A stretch of 64,000 nucleotides of DNA from Streptomyces sp. V3I8 (GCF_030817535.1 NZ_JAUSZL010000002.1:6820001-6884000), one strand, 5' to 3'; counted from the stretch's first letter, positions 35,950 through 47,599 are shown. Notes: generated by a model not told the origin, from the sequence alone. Numbers and translations are program-made.

Positions 35950-36593
35950 GCGAAGCCCCCACCGCCCGCCGGGCGGACGTCGGCCGCCGCATCGGCGTCG
36001 GCCTGATGTACGGACTGTGGAAGCCGCGCGTCCTGGGCGCCTGGAAGGTCCCCGCGACCGGCCCGGTGATCTTCGCCGTCAACCACTCCCACATGATCGA
36101 CGGCCCGATGGTCATGGGCGTGGCGCCCCGGCCCACGCACTTCCTGATCAAGAAGGAGGCGTTCGTCGGCCCGCTCGACCCCTTCCTGCTCGCCATCGGG
36201 CAGGTCAAGGTCGACCGCACGGTCGTCGACCGCAACGCGATCACGCAGGCGCTGGGCGTCCTGGACGACGGCGGCGCCCTCGGGATCTTCCCCGAGGGCA
36301 CCCGCGGCGAGGGCGACTTCGCCTCGCTGCGCGCCGGGCTCTCCTACTTCTCCGTCCGCAGCGGGGCCCCGATCGTGCCGGTCGCCGTCCTGGGGAGCAC
36401 GGAGCGGCGCGGACGGCTGATAAAGGGGCTGCCCCCGCTGCGCAGCCGGGTCGACGTCGTCTTCGGCGACCCCTTCGAGGCGGGCGACGGCAGCGGACGG
36501 CGGACGCGCAAGGCGCTCGACGAGGCGACCGTACGCATCCAGAAGCAGCTCACCGCGCACCTGGAAAACGCCAGGCGTCTCACCGGACGCTGA
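35946..36593 (+). CDS. 1-acylglycerol-3-phosphate acyltransferase-like protein (PlsC family)
   Basis: A 215-residue acyltransferase. The HX4D motif is HSHMID (residues about 43-48), followed by the FLIKKEAF block, FPEGTRG acceptor motif and IVPVAVLGS. It likely acylates lysophosphatidic acid or a related lipid at the membrane face; one moderately hydrophobic N-terminal stretch could anchor it. GTG overlaps the cmk stop. der follows 73 nt later. Confidence 0.9.
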   Translation: MSEAPTARRADVGRRIGVGLMYGLWKPRVLGAWKVPATGPVIFAVNHSHMIDGPMVMGVAPRPTHFLIKKEAFVGPLDPFLLAIGQVKVDRTVVDRNAITQALGVLDDGGALGIFPEGTRGEGDFASLRAGLSYFSVRSGAPIVPVAVLGSTERRGRLIKGLPPLRSRVDVVFGDPFEAGDGSGRRTRKALDEATVRIQKQLTAHLENARRLTGR

Positions 36594-36666
36594 GTGACAC
36601 TTGAGTAGTGGATCACCCGGTACGGGTGGTTCCACCGATCACCACGATGAACGAGGTACGGACTTC

Positions 36667-38145
36667 ATGAACGACCAGATCCAGCCCGACGGCTCGGAGC
36701 ACGAGCACGGGGCGCTTGGCGAGGTCGAGGCCTCCGAGTATGCAGCGTTCATGGAGCTCGCCGCGGAGGAGGGCTTCGAGGCCGACGACATCGAGGGCGC
36801 GCTCGAGGAGGCCGGGCACGGCCCGCTCCCCGTCCTCGCCGTGGTCGGCCGCCCGAATGTCGGCAAGTCGACCCTGGTGAACCGCATCATCGGCCGCCGC
36901 GAGGCCGTCGTCGAGGACAAGCCGGGCGTCACCCGCGACCGCGTCACCTACGAGGCCGAATGGGCCGGCCGCCGCTTCAAGCTGGTCGACACCGGCGGCT
37001 GGGAGCAGGACGTCCTCGGCATCGACGCGTCCGTGGCCGCGCAGGCCGAGTTCGCGATCGAGGCCGCCGACGCGGTCGTCTTCGTCGTCGACGCCAAGGT
37101 CGGCGCCACCGACACCGACGAGGCCGTCGTGCGGCTGCTGCGCAAGGCGGGCAAGCCGGTCGTCCTGTGCGCCAACAAGGTCGACGGTCTGAGCGGCGAG
37201 GCCGACGCCTCGTACCTCTGGTCGCTCGGTCTCGGCGAGCCGCACCCCGTCTCCGCACTGCACGGCCGCGGCACCGGCGACATGCTGGACGCGGTCCTGG
37301 AGGCGCTGCCCGAGGCGCCGGAGCAGACCTTCGGCGTCGCGGTCGGCGGGCCCCGCCGCATCGCGCTCATCGGCCGCCCGAACGTCGGCAAGTCGTCGCT
37401 CCTGAACAAGGTGGCGAACGAGGACCGCGTGGTCGTCAACGAGGTCGCCGGCACCACCCGTGACCCGGTCGACGAGCTCATCGAGCTCGGCGGCGTCACC
37501 TGGAAGTTCGTCGACACGGCCGGTATCCGCAAGCGGGTCCACCTCCAGCAGGGCGCCGACTACTACGCCTCGCTGCGCACCGCCGCCGCCGTGGAGAAGG
37601 CGGAGGTCGCGGTCGTCCTGCTGGACGCCAGCGAGAACATCAGCATCCAGGACCAGCGCATCGTGACGATGGCCGTCGAGGCGGGCCGCGCGATCGTCCT
37701 GGCCTTCAACAAGTGGGACACCCTCGACGAGGAGCGCCGCTACTACCTGGAGCGGGAGATCGAGACCGAGCTCCTCCAGGTGGCGTGGGCCCCGCGGGTC
37801 AACGTCTCGGCGCGCACGGGCCGGCACATGGAGAAGCTGGTCCCGGCGATCGAGGCCGCGCTGGCGGGCTGGGAGACCCGTGTCCCGACGGGCCGCCTGA
37901 ACGCCTTCCTGGGCGAGCTGGTCGCCGCCCACCCGCACCCGATCCGGGGCGGCAAGCAGCCGCGCATCCTGTTCGGCACCCAGGCCGGCACCAGGCCGCC
38001 GCGCTTCGTGCTCTTCTCCTCGGGCTTCATCGAGCACGGCTACCGCCGTTTCGTGGAACGCCGCCTGCGCGAGGAGTTCGGCTTCGAGGGCACGCCGATC
38101 CACATCTCGGTGCGGGTGCGCGAGAAGCGCGGCCGCAAGAAGTAA
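36667..38145 (+). CDS. der: ribosome biogenesis GTPase Der (EngA)
   Basis: A 492-residue double-GTPase for 50S assembly. An acidic 55-residue N-terminal extension precedes G domain 1 ([17 protein letters not shown]) and G domain 2 ([17 protein letters not shown]), and a C-terminal KH-like domain ends [10 protein letters not shown]. The N-terminal extension is typical of streptomycete Der. The ATG at 36667 has an ACGAGG-type site 8 nt upstream; an in-frame TTG further upstream would add 22 residues without support. A strong terminator follows. Confidence 0.96.
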   Translation: MNDQIQPDGSEHEHGALGEVEASEYAAFMELAAEEGFEADDIEGALEEAGHGPLPVLAVVGRPNVGKSTLVNRIIGRREAVVEDKPGVTRDRVTYEAEWAGRRFKLVDTGGWEQDVLGIDASVAAQAEFAIEAADAVVFVVDAKVGATDTDEAVVRLLRKAGKPVVLCANKVDGLSGEADASYLWSLGLGEPHPVSALHGRGTGDMLDAVLEALPEAPEQTFGVAVGGPRRIALIGRPNVGKSSLLNKVANEDRVVVNEVAGTTRDPVDELIELGGVTWKFVDTAGIRKRVHLQQGADYYASLRTAAAVEKAEVAVVLLDASENISIQDQRIVTMAVEAGRAIVLAFNKWDTLDEERRYYLEREIETELLQVAWAPRVNVSARTGRHMEKLVPAIEAALAGWETRVPTGRLNAFLGELVAAHPHPIRGGKQPRILFGTQAGTRPPRFVLFSSGFIEHGYRRFVERRLREEFGFEGTPIHISVRVREKRGRKK

Positions 38146-38176
38146 CCGCACACGCGGTGTGCCGCGTGCGGTGTAC

Positions 38177-38224
38177 GGAAACGGGAGGGGGCCCCTGCGG
38201 ATGCAGGGGCCCCCTCCCGTTTCC
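38177..38224. terminator. strong hairpin terminator after der
   Basis: A perfect 22-bp stem with a 4-nt GGAT loop; the left arm starts GGAAACGGGAGGGGG and the right arm ends CCCGTTTCC. It sits 31 nt after der and 12 nt from the convergent small gene, so it can stop both transcripts. Confidence 0.9.
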
Positions 38225-38236
38225 TCCCGCGGCGCG

Positions 38237-38551
38237 TCAGCGTTCCCGGCGCGGGCCCGGCGGCAGCGCCGCCGGGGTCAGGCCCGTCGCGTGCTGCCGG
38301 GAGACGGGCCGCATGCCGTACACGGTCGGTGTGCGGGCGCCCGGCCCGTACGGGTCGCCGAACACCGCGAGGCCGAACTCCTCCTCGCCGCTGCGGTCGC
38401 CCGGCAGGGCCCGGAAGGTCCTGAGGTACTCCGCGTAGAGCGCGTCGTAGATCGGGGTGGCCGAAGAGCTGCCCGAGGTGTCCCGGGCCGGCCGCACGGC
38501 CGGGAGCGGGGACGAGTAGGGCAGGCGGCGATGGGCGTCGTAGGTGTGCAC
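38237..38551 (-). CDS. small hypothetical protein
   Basis: A 104-residue protein with no recognised domain. The N-terminus is polar; residues 30-65 (TPIYDALYAEYLRTFRALPG, DRSGEEEFGLAVFGDPYGPG) look folded; the C-terminus is Pro/Arg-rich. The YDALYAEYLRTFRALPGDRSG segment resembles small streptomycete proteins from memory. The GTG start has no strong ribosome site, so the true start could lie elsewhere. It is convergent with der. Confidence 0.6.
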   Translation of the reverse strand: MHTYDAHRRLPYSSPLPAVRPARDTSGSSSATPIYDALYAEYLRTFRALPGDRSGEEEFGLAVFGDPYGPGARTPTVYGMRPVSRQHATGLTPAALPPGPRRER

Positions 38552-38652
38552 GTACGTGCCAACGACGCCGCCGCCCTTCGGATGCGGCTCACGGCCCGCT
38601 TTCGCAGGTCACAGGAGTGCGCCCGCCCCCTCGGGACCCCGGCCGGCCGGAC

Positions 38653-39426
38653 TCAGGTACCGGCCAGCGGCATCGCGCTCGCCACCAGCCGGCCGCTCGC
38701 CGCGGCCTTGTCGAGGGCGTCACGCAGCAGGTCCTCGCGGGGCTGCCGGCCGATCGAGCCGACCGGGGCCGCGAACAGCAGCACCTGCTGGTGCTTGTTG
38801 GCGGCCGTCCGCCAGCTGTCGGTGACCTGGAGCGGCTGGTGGGCCTGCCACCAGGCGACGGGCGAGCCGCCGTTGGTGCCGGGCTGCAGGATCGCGTGCA
38901 GCTGGCCCACGGCGAGCAGCACGGACCAGCCGTGCAGCACGGGCGGGACCTCGGTGAGCTTGCTGAGCGGCATGAAGCCCTGCTCGATGAGGAGCGGCAG
39001 GAAGTCGTCGCCGCCCCCCGCCGTGCCCGGGCGGGCGATGCGTTCGGTCGGTTCGACGACGAGCGCGGGGTGCAGTTCACCGTTGAGCAGGACGAGCCCG
39101 CTGGTGACGCCGAGGACGGCCTGCTCGGGCAGGGCCTCGGAGGGGCGCTCGTCGCCGGTGATGGACCGGGCGGCGCCCTGCAGTTGCTCCTCGGTCACCT
39201 GGACGACCTGTGAGGGCAGGCAGGTGGCGTGGGCGAACGCGAGTACGGCCGTCTCGTCGCCGATGAACAGGACGGTGCTGGTGCGTTCCTGTTCGGAGTT
39301 GCCCTGGGTGCGGCAGGACGTGCAGTCGTAACTGCCCGGGGCGTTCTCTCCGGCGAGCAGCCGGTCGGCTTCTTCGTCGCCGATCTCGGCGCGTACGTCG
39401 TCGCTGACGTCGAGCATGCGCGGCAC
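38653..39426 (-). CDS. conserved hypothetical protein
   Basis: A 257-residue soluble protein. The N-terminal part has a C-x2-C pair in YDCTSCRTQG (residues 33-42), which could bind metal, followed by alternating strands (STVLFIGDETAVLAFAHATC). The body has LLNGELHPALVVEPTERIAR and HGWSVLLAVGQLHAILQPGT; no known enzyme motif. GTG start with GAGGAGCC 6 nt upstream. It lies 101 nt upstream of the small gene on the same strand. From memory such proteins occur widely in Streptomyces without known function. Confidence 0.8.
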   Translation of the reverse strand: MPRMLDVSDDVRAEIGDEEADRLLAGENAPGSYDCTSCRTQGNSEQERTSTVLFIGDETAVLAFAHATCLPSQVVQVTEEQLQGAARSITGDERPSEALPEQAVLGVTSGLVLLNGELHPALVVEPTERIARPGTAGGGDDFLPLLIEQGFMPLSKLTEVPPVLHGWSVLLAVGQLHAILQPGTNGGSPVAWWQAHQPLQVTDSWRTAANKHQQVLLFAAPVGSIGRQPREDLLRDALDKAAASGRLVASAMPLAGT

Positions 39427-39828
39427 GGGTGGCTCCTCGGGATGCGGTGCGTCTTGTGGCCGGAGGTTCCCGGTCCGTGAACCGGATGGGTTTCCGGCTC
39501 ATGAAGGAGACAACGGAGGATCTGTGGCGGGGGTCACGCCCGGGAGCGAACGGAATCGAACCATCCCGCGCGCAGGGTGAACCCGGTGGCGGAATGTGTC
39601 ACTCCATTCCAACTGCTCCGGCAGACAACGAAGTTGATGCGGTGAGGGGGGTCACGGATCAGTGGGGGTGATGGTCGACAAATCAGGAGATCAATGAATG
39701 AAGTGGGTGTCCGGAATTCGACGATACCTAGGGTAACGGTGAACTGGTCCGAAATGACGACGAGTTGGATGAGTCGGTTGATACCGGACCTCTCGTCTCA
39801 TGGATTGCTCCGCCGTGTGCAGTGAGCA
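39427..39828. other. gene-free region upstream of the pseudogene
   Basis: About 400 nt without a supported gene and with lower GC than its surroundings. It holds a perfect 6-bp stem hairpin GGAATG-N8-CATTCC at 39591-39610 and a TACCTAGG stretch near 39725. It may be the decaying upstream region, including signal-peptide codons, of the transglycosylase pseudogene that follows. Confidence 0.55.
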
Positions 39829-40108
39829 CCGCTCGGACGGCTCGCCGCGAACGGCGGTGCCGCAGCGGCGGCGACCGGCACGTCAACACCGGGAACGGCT
39901 GCTGCGGAGGGCTCCGGTCCTCCGCCGGCACCTGGCGCGGTGCGTCCGGAAACGCTCCCGCGGCGGCTGCACCGTCCGCGGCGGTGGCACGCTGAGCGGC
40001 ATCGCCGCGCGTCACGGGATCACCTGGCAGCGCCTGTACGCCGCCAACCGGGCCGTCGTCGGCGGGGACCCCGACGTCATCGTCCCCGGGCAGCGGCTGA
40101 AGCTCTGA
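39829..40108 (+). pseudogene. decayed transglycosylase (Rpf-like)/LysM gene
   Basis: One frame encodes a mutated transglycosylase core, CRSGGDRHVNTGNGCCGG then LRSSAGTWRG, against [20 protein letters not shown] expected. The catalytic Glu is Arg, the tyrosine pair is Cys-Cys, and Trp is Arg. The second half of that domain is missing, and the LysM domain (TLSGIAARHGITWQRLYAAN, then PDVIVPGQRLKL) continues in another frame to a normal stop. A frameshift plus deletion near 39945-39970 explains this. No signal peptide or start is identifiable. The intact relative lies 123 nt downstream, so this is probably a decayed tandem copy. Confidence 0.82.
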
Positions 40109-40219
40109 ACCGGAGCCCGTACCGGAATTCTCCGGCCCCGGGGCCCCACCGGGTCCGCCGACCGGGTGGGGCCGCGCCGGCCGTCCGCGCGGCTGGTCCG
40201 GACACCGCGGGGGCCCGCC

Positions 40220-41839
<1,620 letters not shown>

Positions 41840-41843
<4 letters not shown>

Positions 41844-44800
41844 CCGTCGATCACCGTGTCGAGCCCCTTGAGTCCCCTGAGTTCATCGAGTCCGTCGAGC
41901 ACCCGGTCGGCGGGGCCGGACGCGACGATCCGGCCCGCGGTCATGACGTGCACCGTGTCGGCCAGGTCGGCCACCAGGTCGAGGTCGTGCTCGACGACCA
42001 GCAGGGCCGTGCCGTCGGCGGCCAGTGCCCGCAGCACCCGGGTCAGCGCGGTCACCTCGCCGGTGTCGAGCCCGGCCGCCGGTTCGTCCAGCAGCAGGAT
42101 CCGTGGACCGCCCGCCAGCGCCCGGGCGAGTTCGACCCGCCGCAGGGTGCCGGTGGGCAGGTCCACGGCGGGGAGCGCCCGTACGGATCCGTCCAGTCCG
42201 AGCAGCCGCAAGGCCCGCTCCGCCGCGTCCGCGTCCACGACCCGCCCCTGCTCGGCGCCCACGCGGACGTTCTCGGCCACGGTCAGGGTGGGGAAGACGG
42301 CCAGTTGCTGGAACGTGCGCGCGATACCGAGCCGGGTCCGTGCGTGGGCGGGCAGCCGGGTGATGTCCCGTTCCCCGAGCACGACCCTTCCCGACGCCGG
42401 CCGCACGGTTCCGGCCAGGCAGTGGAAGAGCGTGCTCTTCCCCGCCCCGTTGGGCCCGACGACCGCGGTGACCCGGCCCGGCGGGAGGTCGAGGTCGACC
42501 CCGTCGAGAGCGGTGAACCCGTCGTCGTAGGCGACGCGCAGCCCCCGGGCGCGCAGAGCGGGCGCCGCCTCACCGGCAGGGGCCCGGGCCGCCCCCGGCG
42601 CTCCACGAGCCCGCCCGCCGCCCGCTGCCACAGGCGCCGACCCCGGCCCGGCGCCGGGCCACTCCGCGCCCGGCCCGGCGCCGGGCCACTCCGCGCCCGG
42701 CCTCGCGCCGGGCCACTCCGCGCCCGGCCTCGCGCCGGGCCACTCCGCGCCCGGCCTCGCGCCGGGCCACTCCGCGCCCGGCCTCGCGCCCGGCGTCCCA
42801 CGTGCCCGGCCGCCCGCTGCCGGAAGCGTCGGCCCTGCACCCTGCTGCTCCGTGCCCGGCCGCCCCGGGCCCGGCCGCTCCGTGCCCGGCGCCCCACCCG
42901 CACGCCCGCCGCTTGTCGCCGCAAGCGCCGGGTCCGGTCCCGTGTCCGGCGGCTCCGCGCCCGGCAGCCCCATGCCCGCCCCTGTGCCCGTCGGCCTGGC
43001 GGCACCTGCCGCCGACCCGGGCCCGGGCCCGCCGGTGTCGGCCCCGCCGACGTCCGATCCACCACTGCCGGACGCACCGAGTCCGGTCCCGCCGACGTCC
43101 GGCCCGTCCGGCGGTATCGGGCGCTCTACCAGTGGTCGTTCGCCCACGTGGAAGCGCGGTGTGTCCGGGGCGGTGGGCGTCCGTGCGCCGGGCGGTCCCG
43201 GTCCGGTGGCCGTTCCCGCGCCGGCCGGTGTGCGAGGCGCGGGAAGGGGGCCGGGGTCCCGCGCCGCGGCCCGCAGTCGTCGTCGTACGGCCGTCCCCAG
43301 CGGGGTCAGCGTCGGTTCCCGGTGGGGTCGCAGATGTCCGGCGGCCTGTCGCAGGGCCTCGTACGGGCCGCCGGGGAAGCGGCCCACGAGGACCGCGAGG
43401 AGCCCGACGACGGCCGCCGCGACGCCGCCCCGGGCGCCCGCGTCCAGGCCGACCAGGAGCGCGGCCCCGAGCAGCGCGCCGAGGACGCTGTCGGCGCCCA
43501 GCACCACGACCGCGGCGAACCAGAGCAGACCGCGGACCGGGTCGTACGCCGCCGGGTCGAAGGCGCGCACCCCCATGCCGAGCATGCCGCCGCCCAGCGC
43601 GGCCAGCGCGGCGCCCGCCACGAAGGCGGTCAGTTTGAGCGCGGGGACGCGGACGCCCGCCGCCGAGGCGCCCGCCTCGTGGTCCCGCATGGCGGCCAGG
43701 GCCCGGCCGGTACGGCCCCGCCGCAGCGCGTGGGCGGCGAGCAGCGCGCCGGCGAGCAGGACCAGTTCGAGCGCGTAGTACGCGCGGTCGCCCTCGAACC
43801 CCGCCGGCCGCCCCAGGGCGAGGCCCGAGGTCGCGTACGGCTGGGCGAAGACGAAGCGGCTGACGCCGACGCCCACCGCGAAGGTGGCCAGGGCCAGGGC
43901 CAGACCGTGGCGTCCGATGGCGGGCCGGCCGGTCAGCAGTCCGAGCGGGGCCACCAGCAGCACGGCCACGAGCAGGGCGGCCGTTTCCGGGAGTTCGGGC
44001 AGGGCGGGGAAGCGCCCGGCGGCCAGCAGCGCCGTGAAGAGGGCGCCCAGCCCGGCGTACGCGGCCTGGCCCAGCGAGATCTGGCCGCCGCGGCCCGTCA
44101 CGACGACCAGGGACAGGAGGACGACGCCCAGGGCCGGTACCTGGACGGACGTGTGCAGGTCCGGGCCCGCGAAGCCCAGGGGGAGGAGGAACAGGATCAC
44201 CGCGACGATCCACGCGCCCGGCGGGGTCACCACGCGGGCCGTCGCCGTGCGCGGAAGGGCGTCCCGGGTGCCGGTCCCCGGCAGCACCAGCGCGGCGACC
44301 AGCAGGGCGACGACGAAGAGGTTCGCGCCCACCGCCTGCACGAGCGGTTCCAGCCGGCCCGGCGGGTGCAGCCGGGTCAGCTGGCTCTGGGCGATCCCGA
44401 TGCCCAGGGCCACCACGACCGCCACCGGCAGGCTGCGCATCCGGGCGGCCACCGCGACCGCCACCACCTCCATCACCAGCAGCGGCATGCCGTACGGGTC
44501 CAGGCGTACGTACGGAGCCAGCAGCACCCCCGTCAGACCCGCGGTGAACGAGCCGAACGCCCAGCCGGCCGCGGCCACCCGGTCCGCGTCGATGCCGCTC
44601 AGCGCGGCGAGCGGGCGGTCGTCGACGACGGCCCGCAGCTCCCGGCCGAAGCGGGTCCGGCGGATCACCGCGCCCACACCGGCGGCCAGCACGAGCGCCA
44701 CCGCCGACTGGCCCCAGGGGTCCCGGGGGACGAGCGCCGGTGCGTCCGGGCGCGCGCCGGGACCCCACACGAGCGCCGCCCCGCCGACGAGCAGGACGAA

Positions 44801-45118
44801 CACGCCGATGGACGCGACGAGGGTCTGCGCCGGGTCGCCGCCCAGGACGGACAGCGGCCGGAAGACGCACCGTTCCAGCGCCACGCCGATCGCCGGGGCC
44901 ACCACGAGGAGGGTCAGCGGGGCGGCGAGCGCGAGCGGCCAGTGCCACTCGACGGTGAGCTGGCGCAGCAGGTAGGCGCAGACCATCGCGATCGCGCCGT
45001 GCGCGAAGTTGAGCACGCCGGTCGCCCGGTGGGTGACCACCAGCCCGATTCCGGTGAGCGCGGCGGCGCTGCCCACGGAGAGCCCGGCGAGGGTGAGGTC
45101 GTACGTCAGTGACGTCAT
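41840..45118 (-). CDS. LivH-LivM-LivG triple fusion ABC transporter
   Basis: A 1092-residue protein joining three normally separate subunits. Residues 1-288 are a LivH permease (starts TYDLTLAGLSVGSAAALTGI, with VLNFAHGAIAMVCAYLL). Residues about 289-585 are a LivM permease (GGQISLGQAAYAGLGALFTA, GRALAAMRDHEAGASAAGV). Residues 600-845 are a Gly/Pro/Ala-rich linker with 9-residue repeats. Residues 849-1092 are a LivG ATPase with Walker A GPNGAGKST and Walker B LLLDEPAAGLD; the signature region is LPTGTLRRVELARAL. It imports a branched-chain or related amino acid with the downstream LivF and the lipoprotein receptor encoded divergently. One open frame runs unbroken through all parts, so a sequencing fusion is unlikely. 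Confidence 0.9.
42651..42785 (-). repeat. five 27-bp tandem repeats in the LivHMG linker
   Basis: Five in-frame copies of a 27-bp unit, each containing GCGCCGGGCCACTCCGCGCC on the plus strand, encode the GARPGAEWP-like linker repeats at about residues 778-822. The first two copies differ from the others by one base at the unit end. Copy number is likely to vary between strains without harming the flanking domains. Confidence 0.9.
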
Positions 45119-45126
45119 CGGCGCCG

Positions 45127-45636
45127 TCAGCCGGACGCCCCGGCCGGTCCGGACGACGGCCGGTCGTCCGGGGCGGCGGGTTCGCAGATCGGGCAGGGGC
45201 CCAGTTCCCCGCCCGCCAGGACCCGCGAGTCGACCGGCAGGGCCCCGGCCCTGTCCGCGACGAGCGGGCAGTCCGCACGGTGCCACAGGGTGCCGCCCGG
45301 CACCATCAGCAGATCCCCGCTGACGGCCACGGGCGCGGTCGCCGCCTCCCCGGCCCCGTCGGTGTCGGCGGGTCCGGCCGCCACCAGCAGGGCGTACAGC
45401 TCCTCGACACGGGACCCGGCGAGGGCGGTCCTGCCGTGGGCGAGGAGGATCGCGCCGGCGACGATCAGGGCCGCTCCCGGCACCGTGCAGGAGGCGAGGT
45501 ACGGAAGCTGCCGTTCCGCGTACCGCTCGCCGGAGATCCCGTACCAGCCGAGGACGCACAGCACGGCACCCGCGGCGAGCGCCGCCCACCCGGCCCAGAG
45601 CACGGGACGTACCTGTCGCGGTCGAGCAGTCCGCAT
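45127..45636 (-). CDS. two-helix membrane protein with C-terminal CPxC motif
   Basis: A 169-residue protein. Two membrane helices lie near residues 12-32 (VLWAGWAALAAGAVLCVLGW) and 47-67 (CTVPGAALIVAGAILLAHG). The soluble C-terminal half ends in WHRADCPLVADRAGALPVDS, then LGPCPICEP, giving H, C and C-x2-C positions that could form a zinc site. No family recognised with certainty. ATG with GGGGAG 5 nt upstream. It ends 8 nt before livHMG, so it heads the liv operon and may be an accessory factor. Confidence 0.75.
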   Translation of the reverse strand: MRTARPRQVRPVLWAGWAALAAGAVLCVLGWYGISGERYAERQLPYLASCTVPGAALIVAGAILLAHGRTALAGSRVEELYALLVAAGPADTDGAGEAATAPVAVSGDLLMVPGGTLWHRADCPLVADRAGALPVDSRVLAGGELGPCPICEPAAPDDRPSSGPAGASG

Positions 45637-45682
45637 GGAGGCTCCCCATGATGGGTCCGGCCGTATGTGCGCGGTTGTCTTC

Positions 45683-45702
45683 CAAGTCCGCCGACGGACT
45701 TG
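45683..45702. promoter_or_regulatory. palindromic operator candidate in the liv divergent region
   Basis: CAAGTCCG and CGGACTTG form a perfect 8-bp inverted repeat with a 4-nt CCGA spacer. It lies 46 nt from the start of the minus-strand liv operon and 75 nt from the plus-strand lipoprotein gene, a suitable place to control both. Confidence 0.5.
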
Positions 45703-45777
45703 CACTATGCCTTCTGCAAGCTGTCCCCGAAAGCTCCGGGCGCACCCGGCCCGGACCGACACCCGGTGGTGAGCCAG

Positions 45778-46320
45778 ATGGTTCTCGGGAGCGATGTCAG
45801 GCACGGGAACGGCCGGGGGCCGGCGGTGGTGGCGGTCCTCGCCCTCGCCCTCGCCCTCACGGCCTGCGGCGACGACAGCGGCGGTGACGACACGGATCCG
45901 CCCCCGCCCCCCGCGGAGCGAGCCTCGACGAGCGCGCCGGCGCCGAGCGCGAGCGCGCCGGACGACCCGGCGGCGGCCGAGGCGGAGATCAAGAAGAACT
46001 GGAAGAAGTTCTTCGACCCCGATGTCCCCACGAAGGAGAAGCAGGCCGTCCTGGAGAACGGCGACGCGATGGGCCAGGTGCTGAAGAGCTTCGGCGGCGA
46101 CGAGCGCGGCGGACAGGTGGAGGCGACGGTCGGCGAGGTCGCCTTCACGTCACCGGCCGACGCGGACGTCACGTACACGCTCACCCTCAAGGGCGCCACG
46201 GTCATGCCGGACGCCGCCGGGACCTCCGTCGAGCAGGACGGCACGTGGAAGGTGTCCGTCAAGACGCTGTGCGGCCTCGTCGGTCTGAGCGGCAATGCGT
46301 CGCCCGGTCCGGGCTGCTGA
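45778..46320 (+). CDS. lipoprotein with MTB12-like C-terminal domain
   Basis: A 180-residue lipoprotein. The signal sequence ends in a lipobox LTAC near residue 30, followed by a Asp/Pro/Ser-rich linker. The C-terminal 110 residues (KKNWKKFFDPDVPTKEKQAV, then LKSFGGDERGGQVEATVGEV) resemble the mycobacterial low-molecular-weight antigen MTB12 domain, whose function is unknown. A GTG three codons earlier is an alternative start; neither has a strong ribosome site. It overlaps the receptor gene by 26 nt and is probably co-transcribed, divergent from livHMG-livF. Confidence 0.8.
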   Translation: MVLGSDVRHGNGRGPAVVAVLALALALTACGDDSGGDDTDPPPPPAERASTSAPAPSASAPDDPAAAEAEIKKNWKKFFDPDVPTKEKQAVLENGDAMGQVLKSFGGDERGGQVEATVGEVAFTSPADADVTYTLTLKGATVMPDAAGTSVEQDGTWKVSVKTLCGLVGLSGNASPGPGC

Positions 46321-47599
46321 ATCCGCCGCCGCCGGCCTGTCGGGCCTGCTGCTCCTGCTGGGCACGGCCTGCGGCAGCCGTCTGCCGGAGAGCGACTTCG
46401 GGGACCGGCCGGACCGGGCGCCCGTCACGCGCGCCGCGGAGCCGATCCGGGTGGGCCTCGTCGCGAGCGCCACGAGCCCGGTGGGCGGCGACGCCTTCAC
46501 CGGTCCGCGCGACGGCGCGCAGGCCTACTTCGACGCCCTGAACGCGCGCGGCGGCATCGGCGGGCGCCGGGTCGAGGTCCATACGTGCGACGACGGCGGC
46601 AGCGGCGTCGGCAACAACGAGTGCGTGCACCGGCTCGTGGAGGAGGACGAGGTGGTGGCCCTCGTCGCGACGACCGCGCTCGACTACGCGGGAGCCTCCC
46701 TGGTGGCCCGCGCGCGGGTGCCCGACATCGGCGGCCAGCCCATCGGCGCGGCCTACGACACCTATCCGCACCTCTACGGGATCTACGGCAGCCTCGCCCC
46801 GCGGAACGGGAAGCCCGGCTGGGACGGAAAACTGTACGGCGGCACCGAGATCTACCGCTGGTTCAAGCGCGAGCACGGTGCCCGTACGGCGGCCGTCGTC
46901 TCGTACAACCAGTCCGCGTCGGCGGCGTACGCCCGGCTCGTCGTCCGGGGCCTGCGGGCCGAGGGGTACGAGGTCGTCACCGAGCAGGTCGACTTCGCGC
47001 TGCCCAACTTCCGCGCCGCGGCGGCCGACCTGAAGGAGCGGGGCGCCGACCTGGTCTTCGACGCCATCGACGGCTACGGCAACGCGAAGCTGTGCGAGGC
47101 GATGGACGACGTCGGCGCCGAGGTGCTCGCCAAGGTCACCAACGTGCAGAACTGGACCTCCACCGTCCGTGAGGACTACAAGGACGCGCCGCGCTGCCGC
47201 AACGCGCTGTGGGCGACCGGTTCGAGCCGCAACTACGACGACACGGCCGCCGGCCACGAGGCCGTACGGGAGTTCCGGGAGGGCACGAAGTCCCTGAAGA
47301 CCCGTTCGCAGTGGCAGTTGGAGGGCTGGGCCGCCGCGATGTGGTTCACGGACGCGGCCCGGTCCTGCGCGGGAACGGGCGTCACGCGCGCGTGCGTCGA
47401 CCGGTTCATGGCCACCGGGAAGCCGTACACCGCGAAGGGCCTGCTGCTGCCGGTCCGGTTCGAGCGGCTGCCCGGGCCGCCGCGGACCCGCCGGACGTGC
47501 CTGTCGGTGGCCCGCTGGGAGGACGCCCGGGGGTGGGTGAGCCAGGGGGACATGGACGACGAGTGCTTCGACGTCCCCCAACTGTCCTACCGGCCCTGA
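46295..47599 (+). CDS. LivJ-type ABC transporter substrate-binding lipoprotein
   Basis: A 434-residue periplasmic-binding-protein-fold receptor (Peripla_BP_6 type). The signal peptide ends in a lipobox GTAC near residue 26. The core starts IRVGLVASATSPVGGDAFTG and includes the GIGGRRVEVHTCDDGGSGVG ligand-loop region, YNQSASAAYARLVVRGLRAE and DLVFDAIDGYGNAKLCEAMD. Cys pairs suggest disulfides outside the cell. It would deliver substrate to LivHMG/LivF encoded on the other strand. The ligand is unknown; the long C-terminal Cys-containing part is unusual for amino-acid receptors. Confidence 0.88.
   Translation: MRRPVRAAESAAAGLSGLLLLLGTACGSRLPESDFGDRPDRAPVTRAAEPIRVGLVASATSPVGGDAFTGPRDGAQAYFDALNARGGIGGRRVEVHTCDDGGSGVGNNECVHRLVEEDEVVALVATTALDYAGASLVARARVPDIGGQPIGAAYDTYPHLYGIYGSLAPRNGKPGWDGKLYGGTEIYRWFKREHGARTAAVVSYNQSASAAYARLVVRGLRAEGYEVVTEQVDFALPNFRAAAADLKERGADLVFDAIDGYGNAKLCEAMDDVGAEVLAKVTNVQNWTSTVREDYKDAPRCRNALWATGSSRNYDDTAAGHEAVREFREGTKSLKTRSQWQLEGWAAAMWFTDAARSCAGTGVTRACVDRFMATGKPYTAKGLLLPVRFERLPGPPRTRRTCLSVARWEDARGWVSQGDMDDECFDVPQLSYRP

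Noticed and set aside
39542..39620. tRNA-like segment on the minus strand (GGTTCGATTCC T-arm-like sequence with partly matching ends)
   Set aside because: Only five acceptor pairs match, the D-arm is replaced by a 6-bp hairpin and no anticodon loop with T33 fits; treated as chance or decayed sequence.
41948..45112. 1054-residue plus-strand open frame opposite livHMG
   Set aside because: It is the antisense of a high-GC coding region, rich in Gln/His/Arg/Gly, with no recognisable domain.
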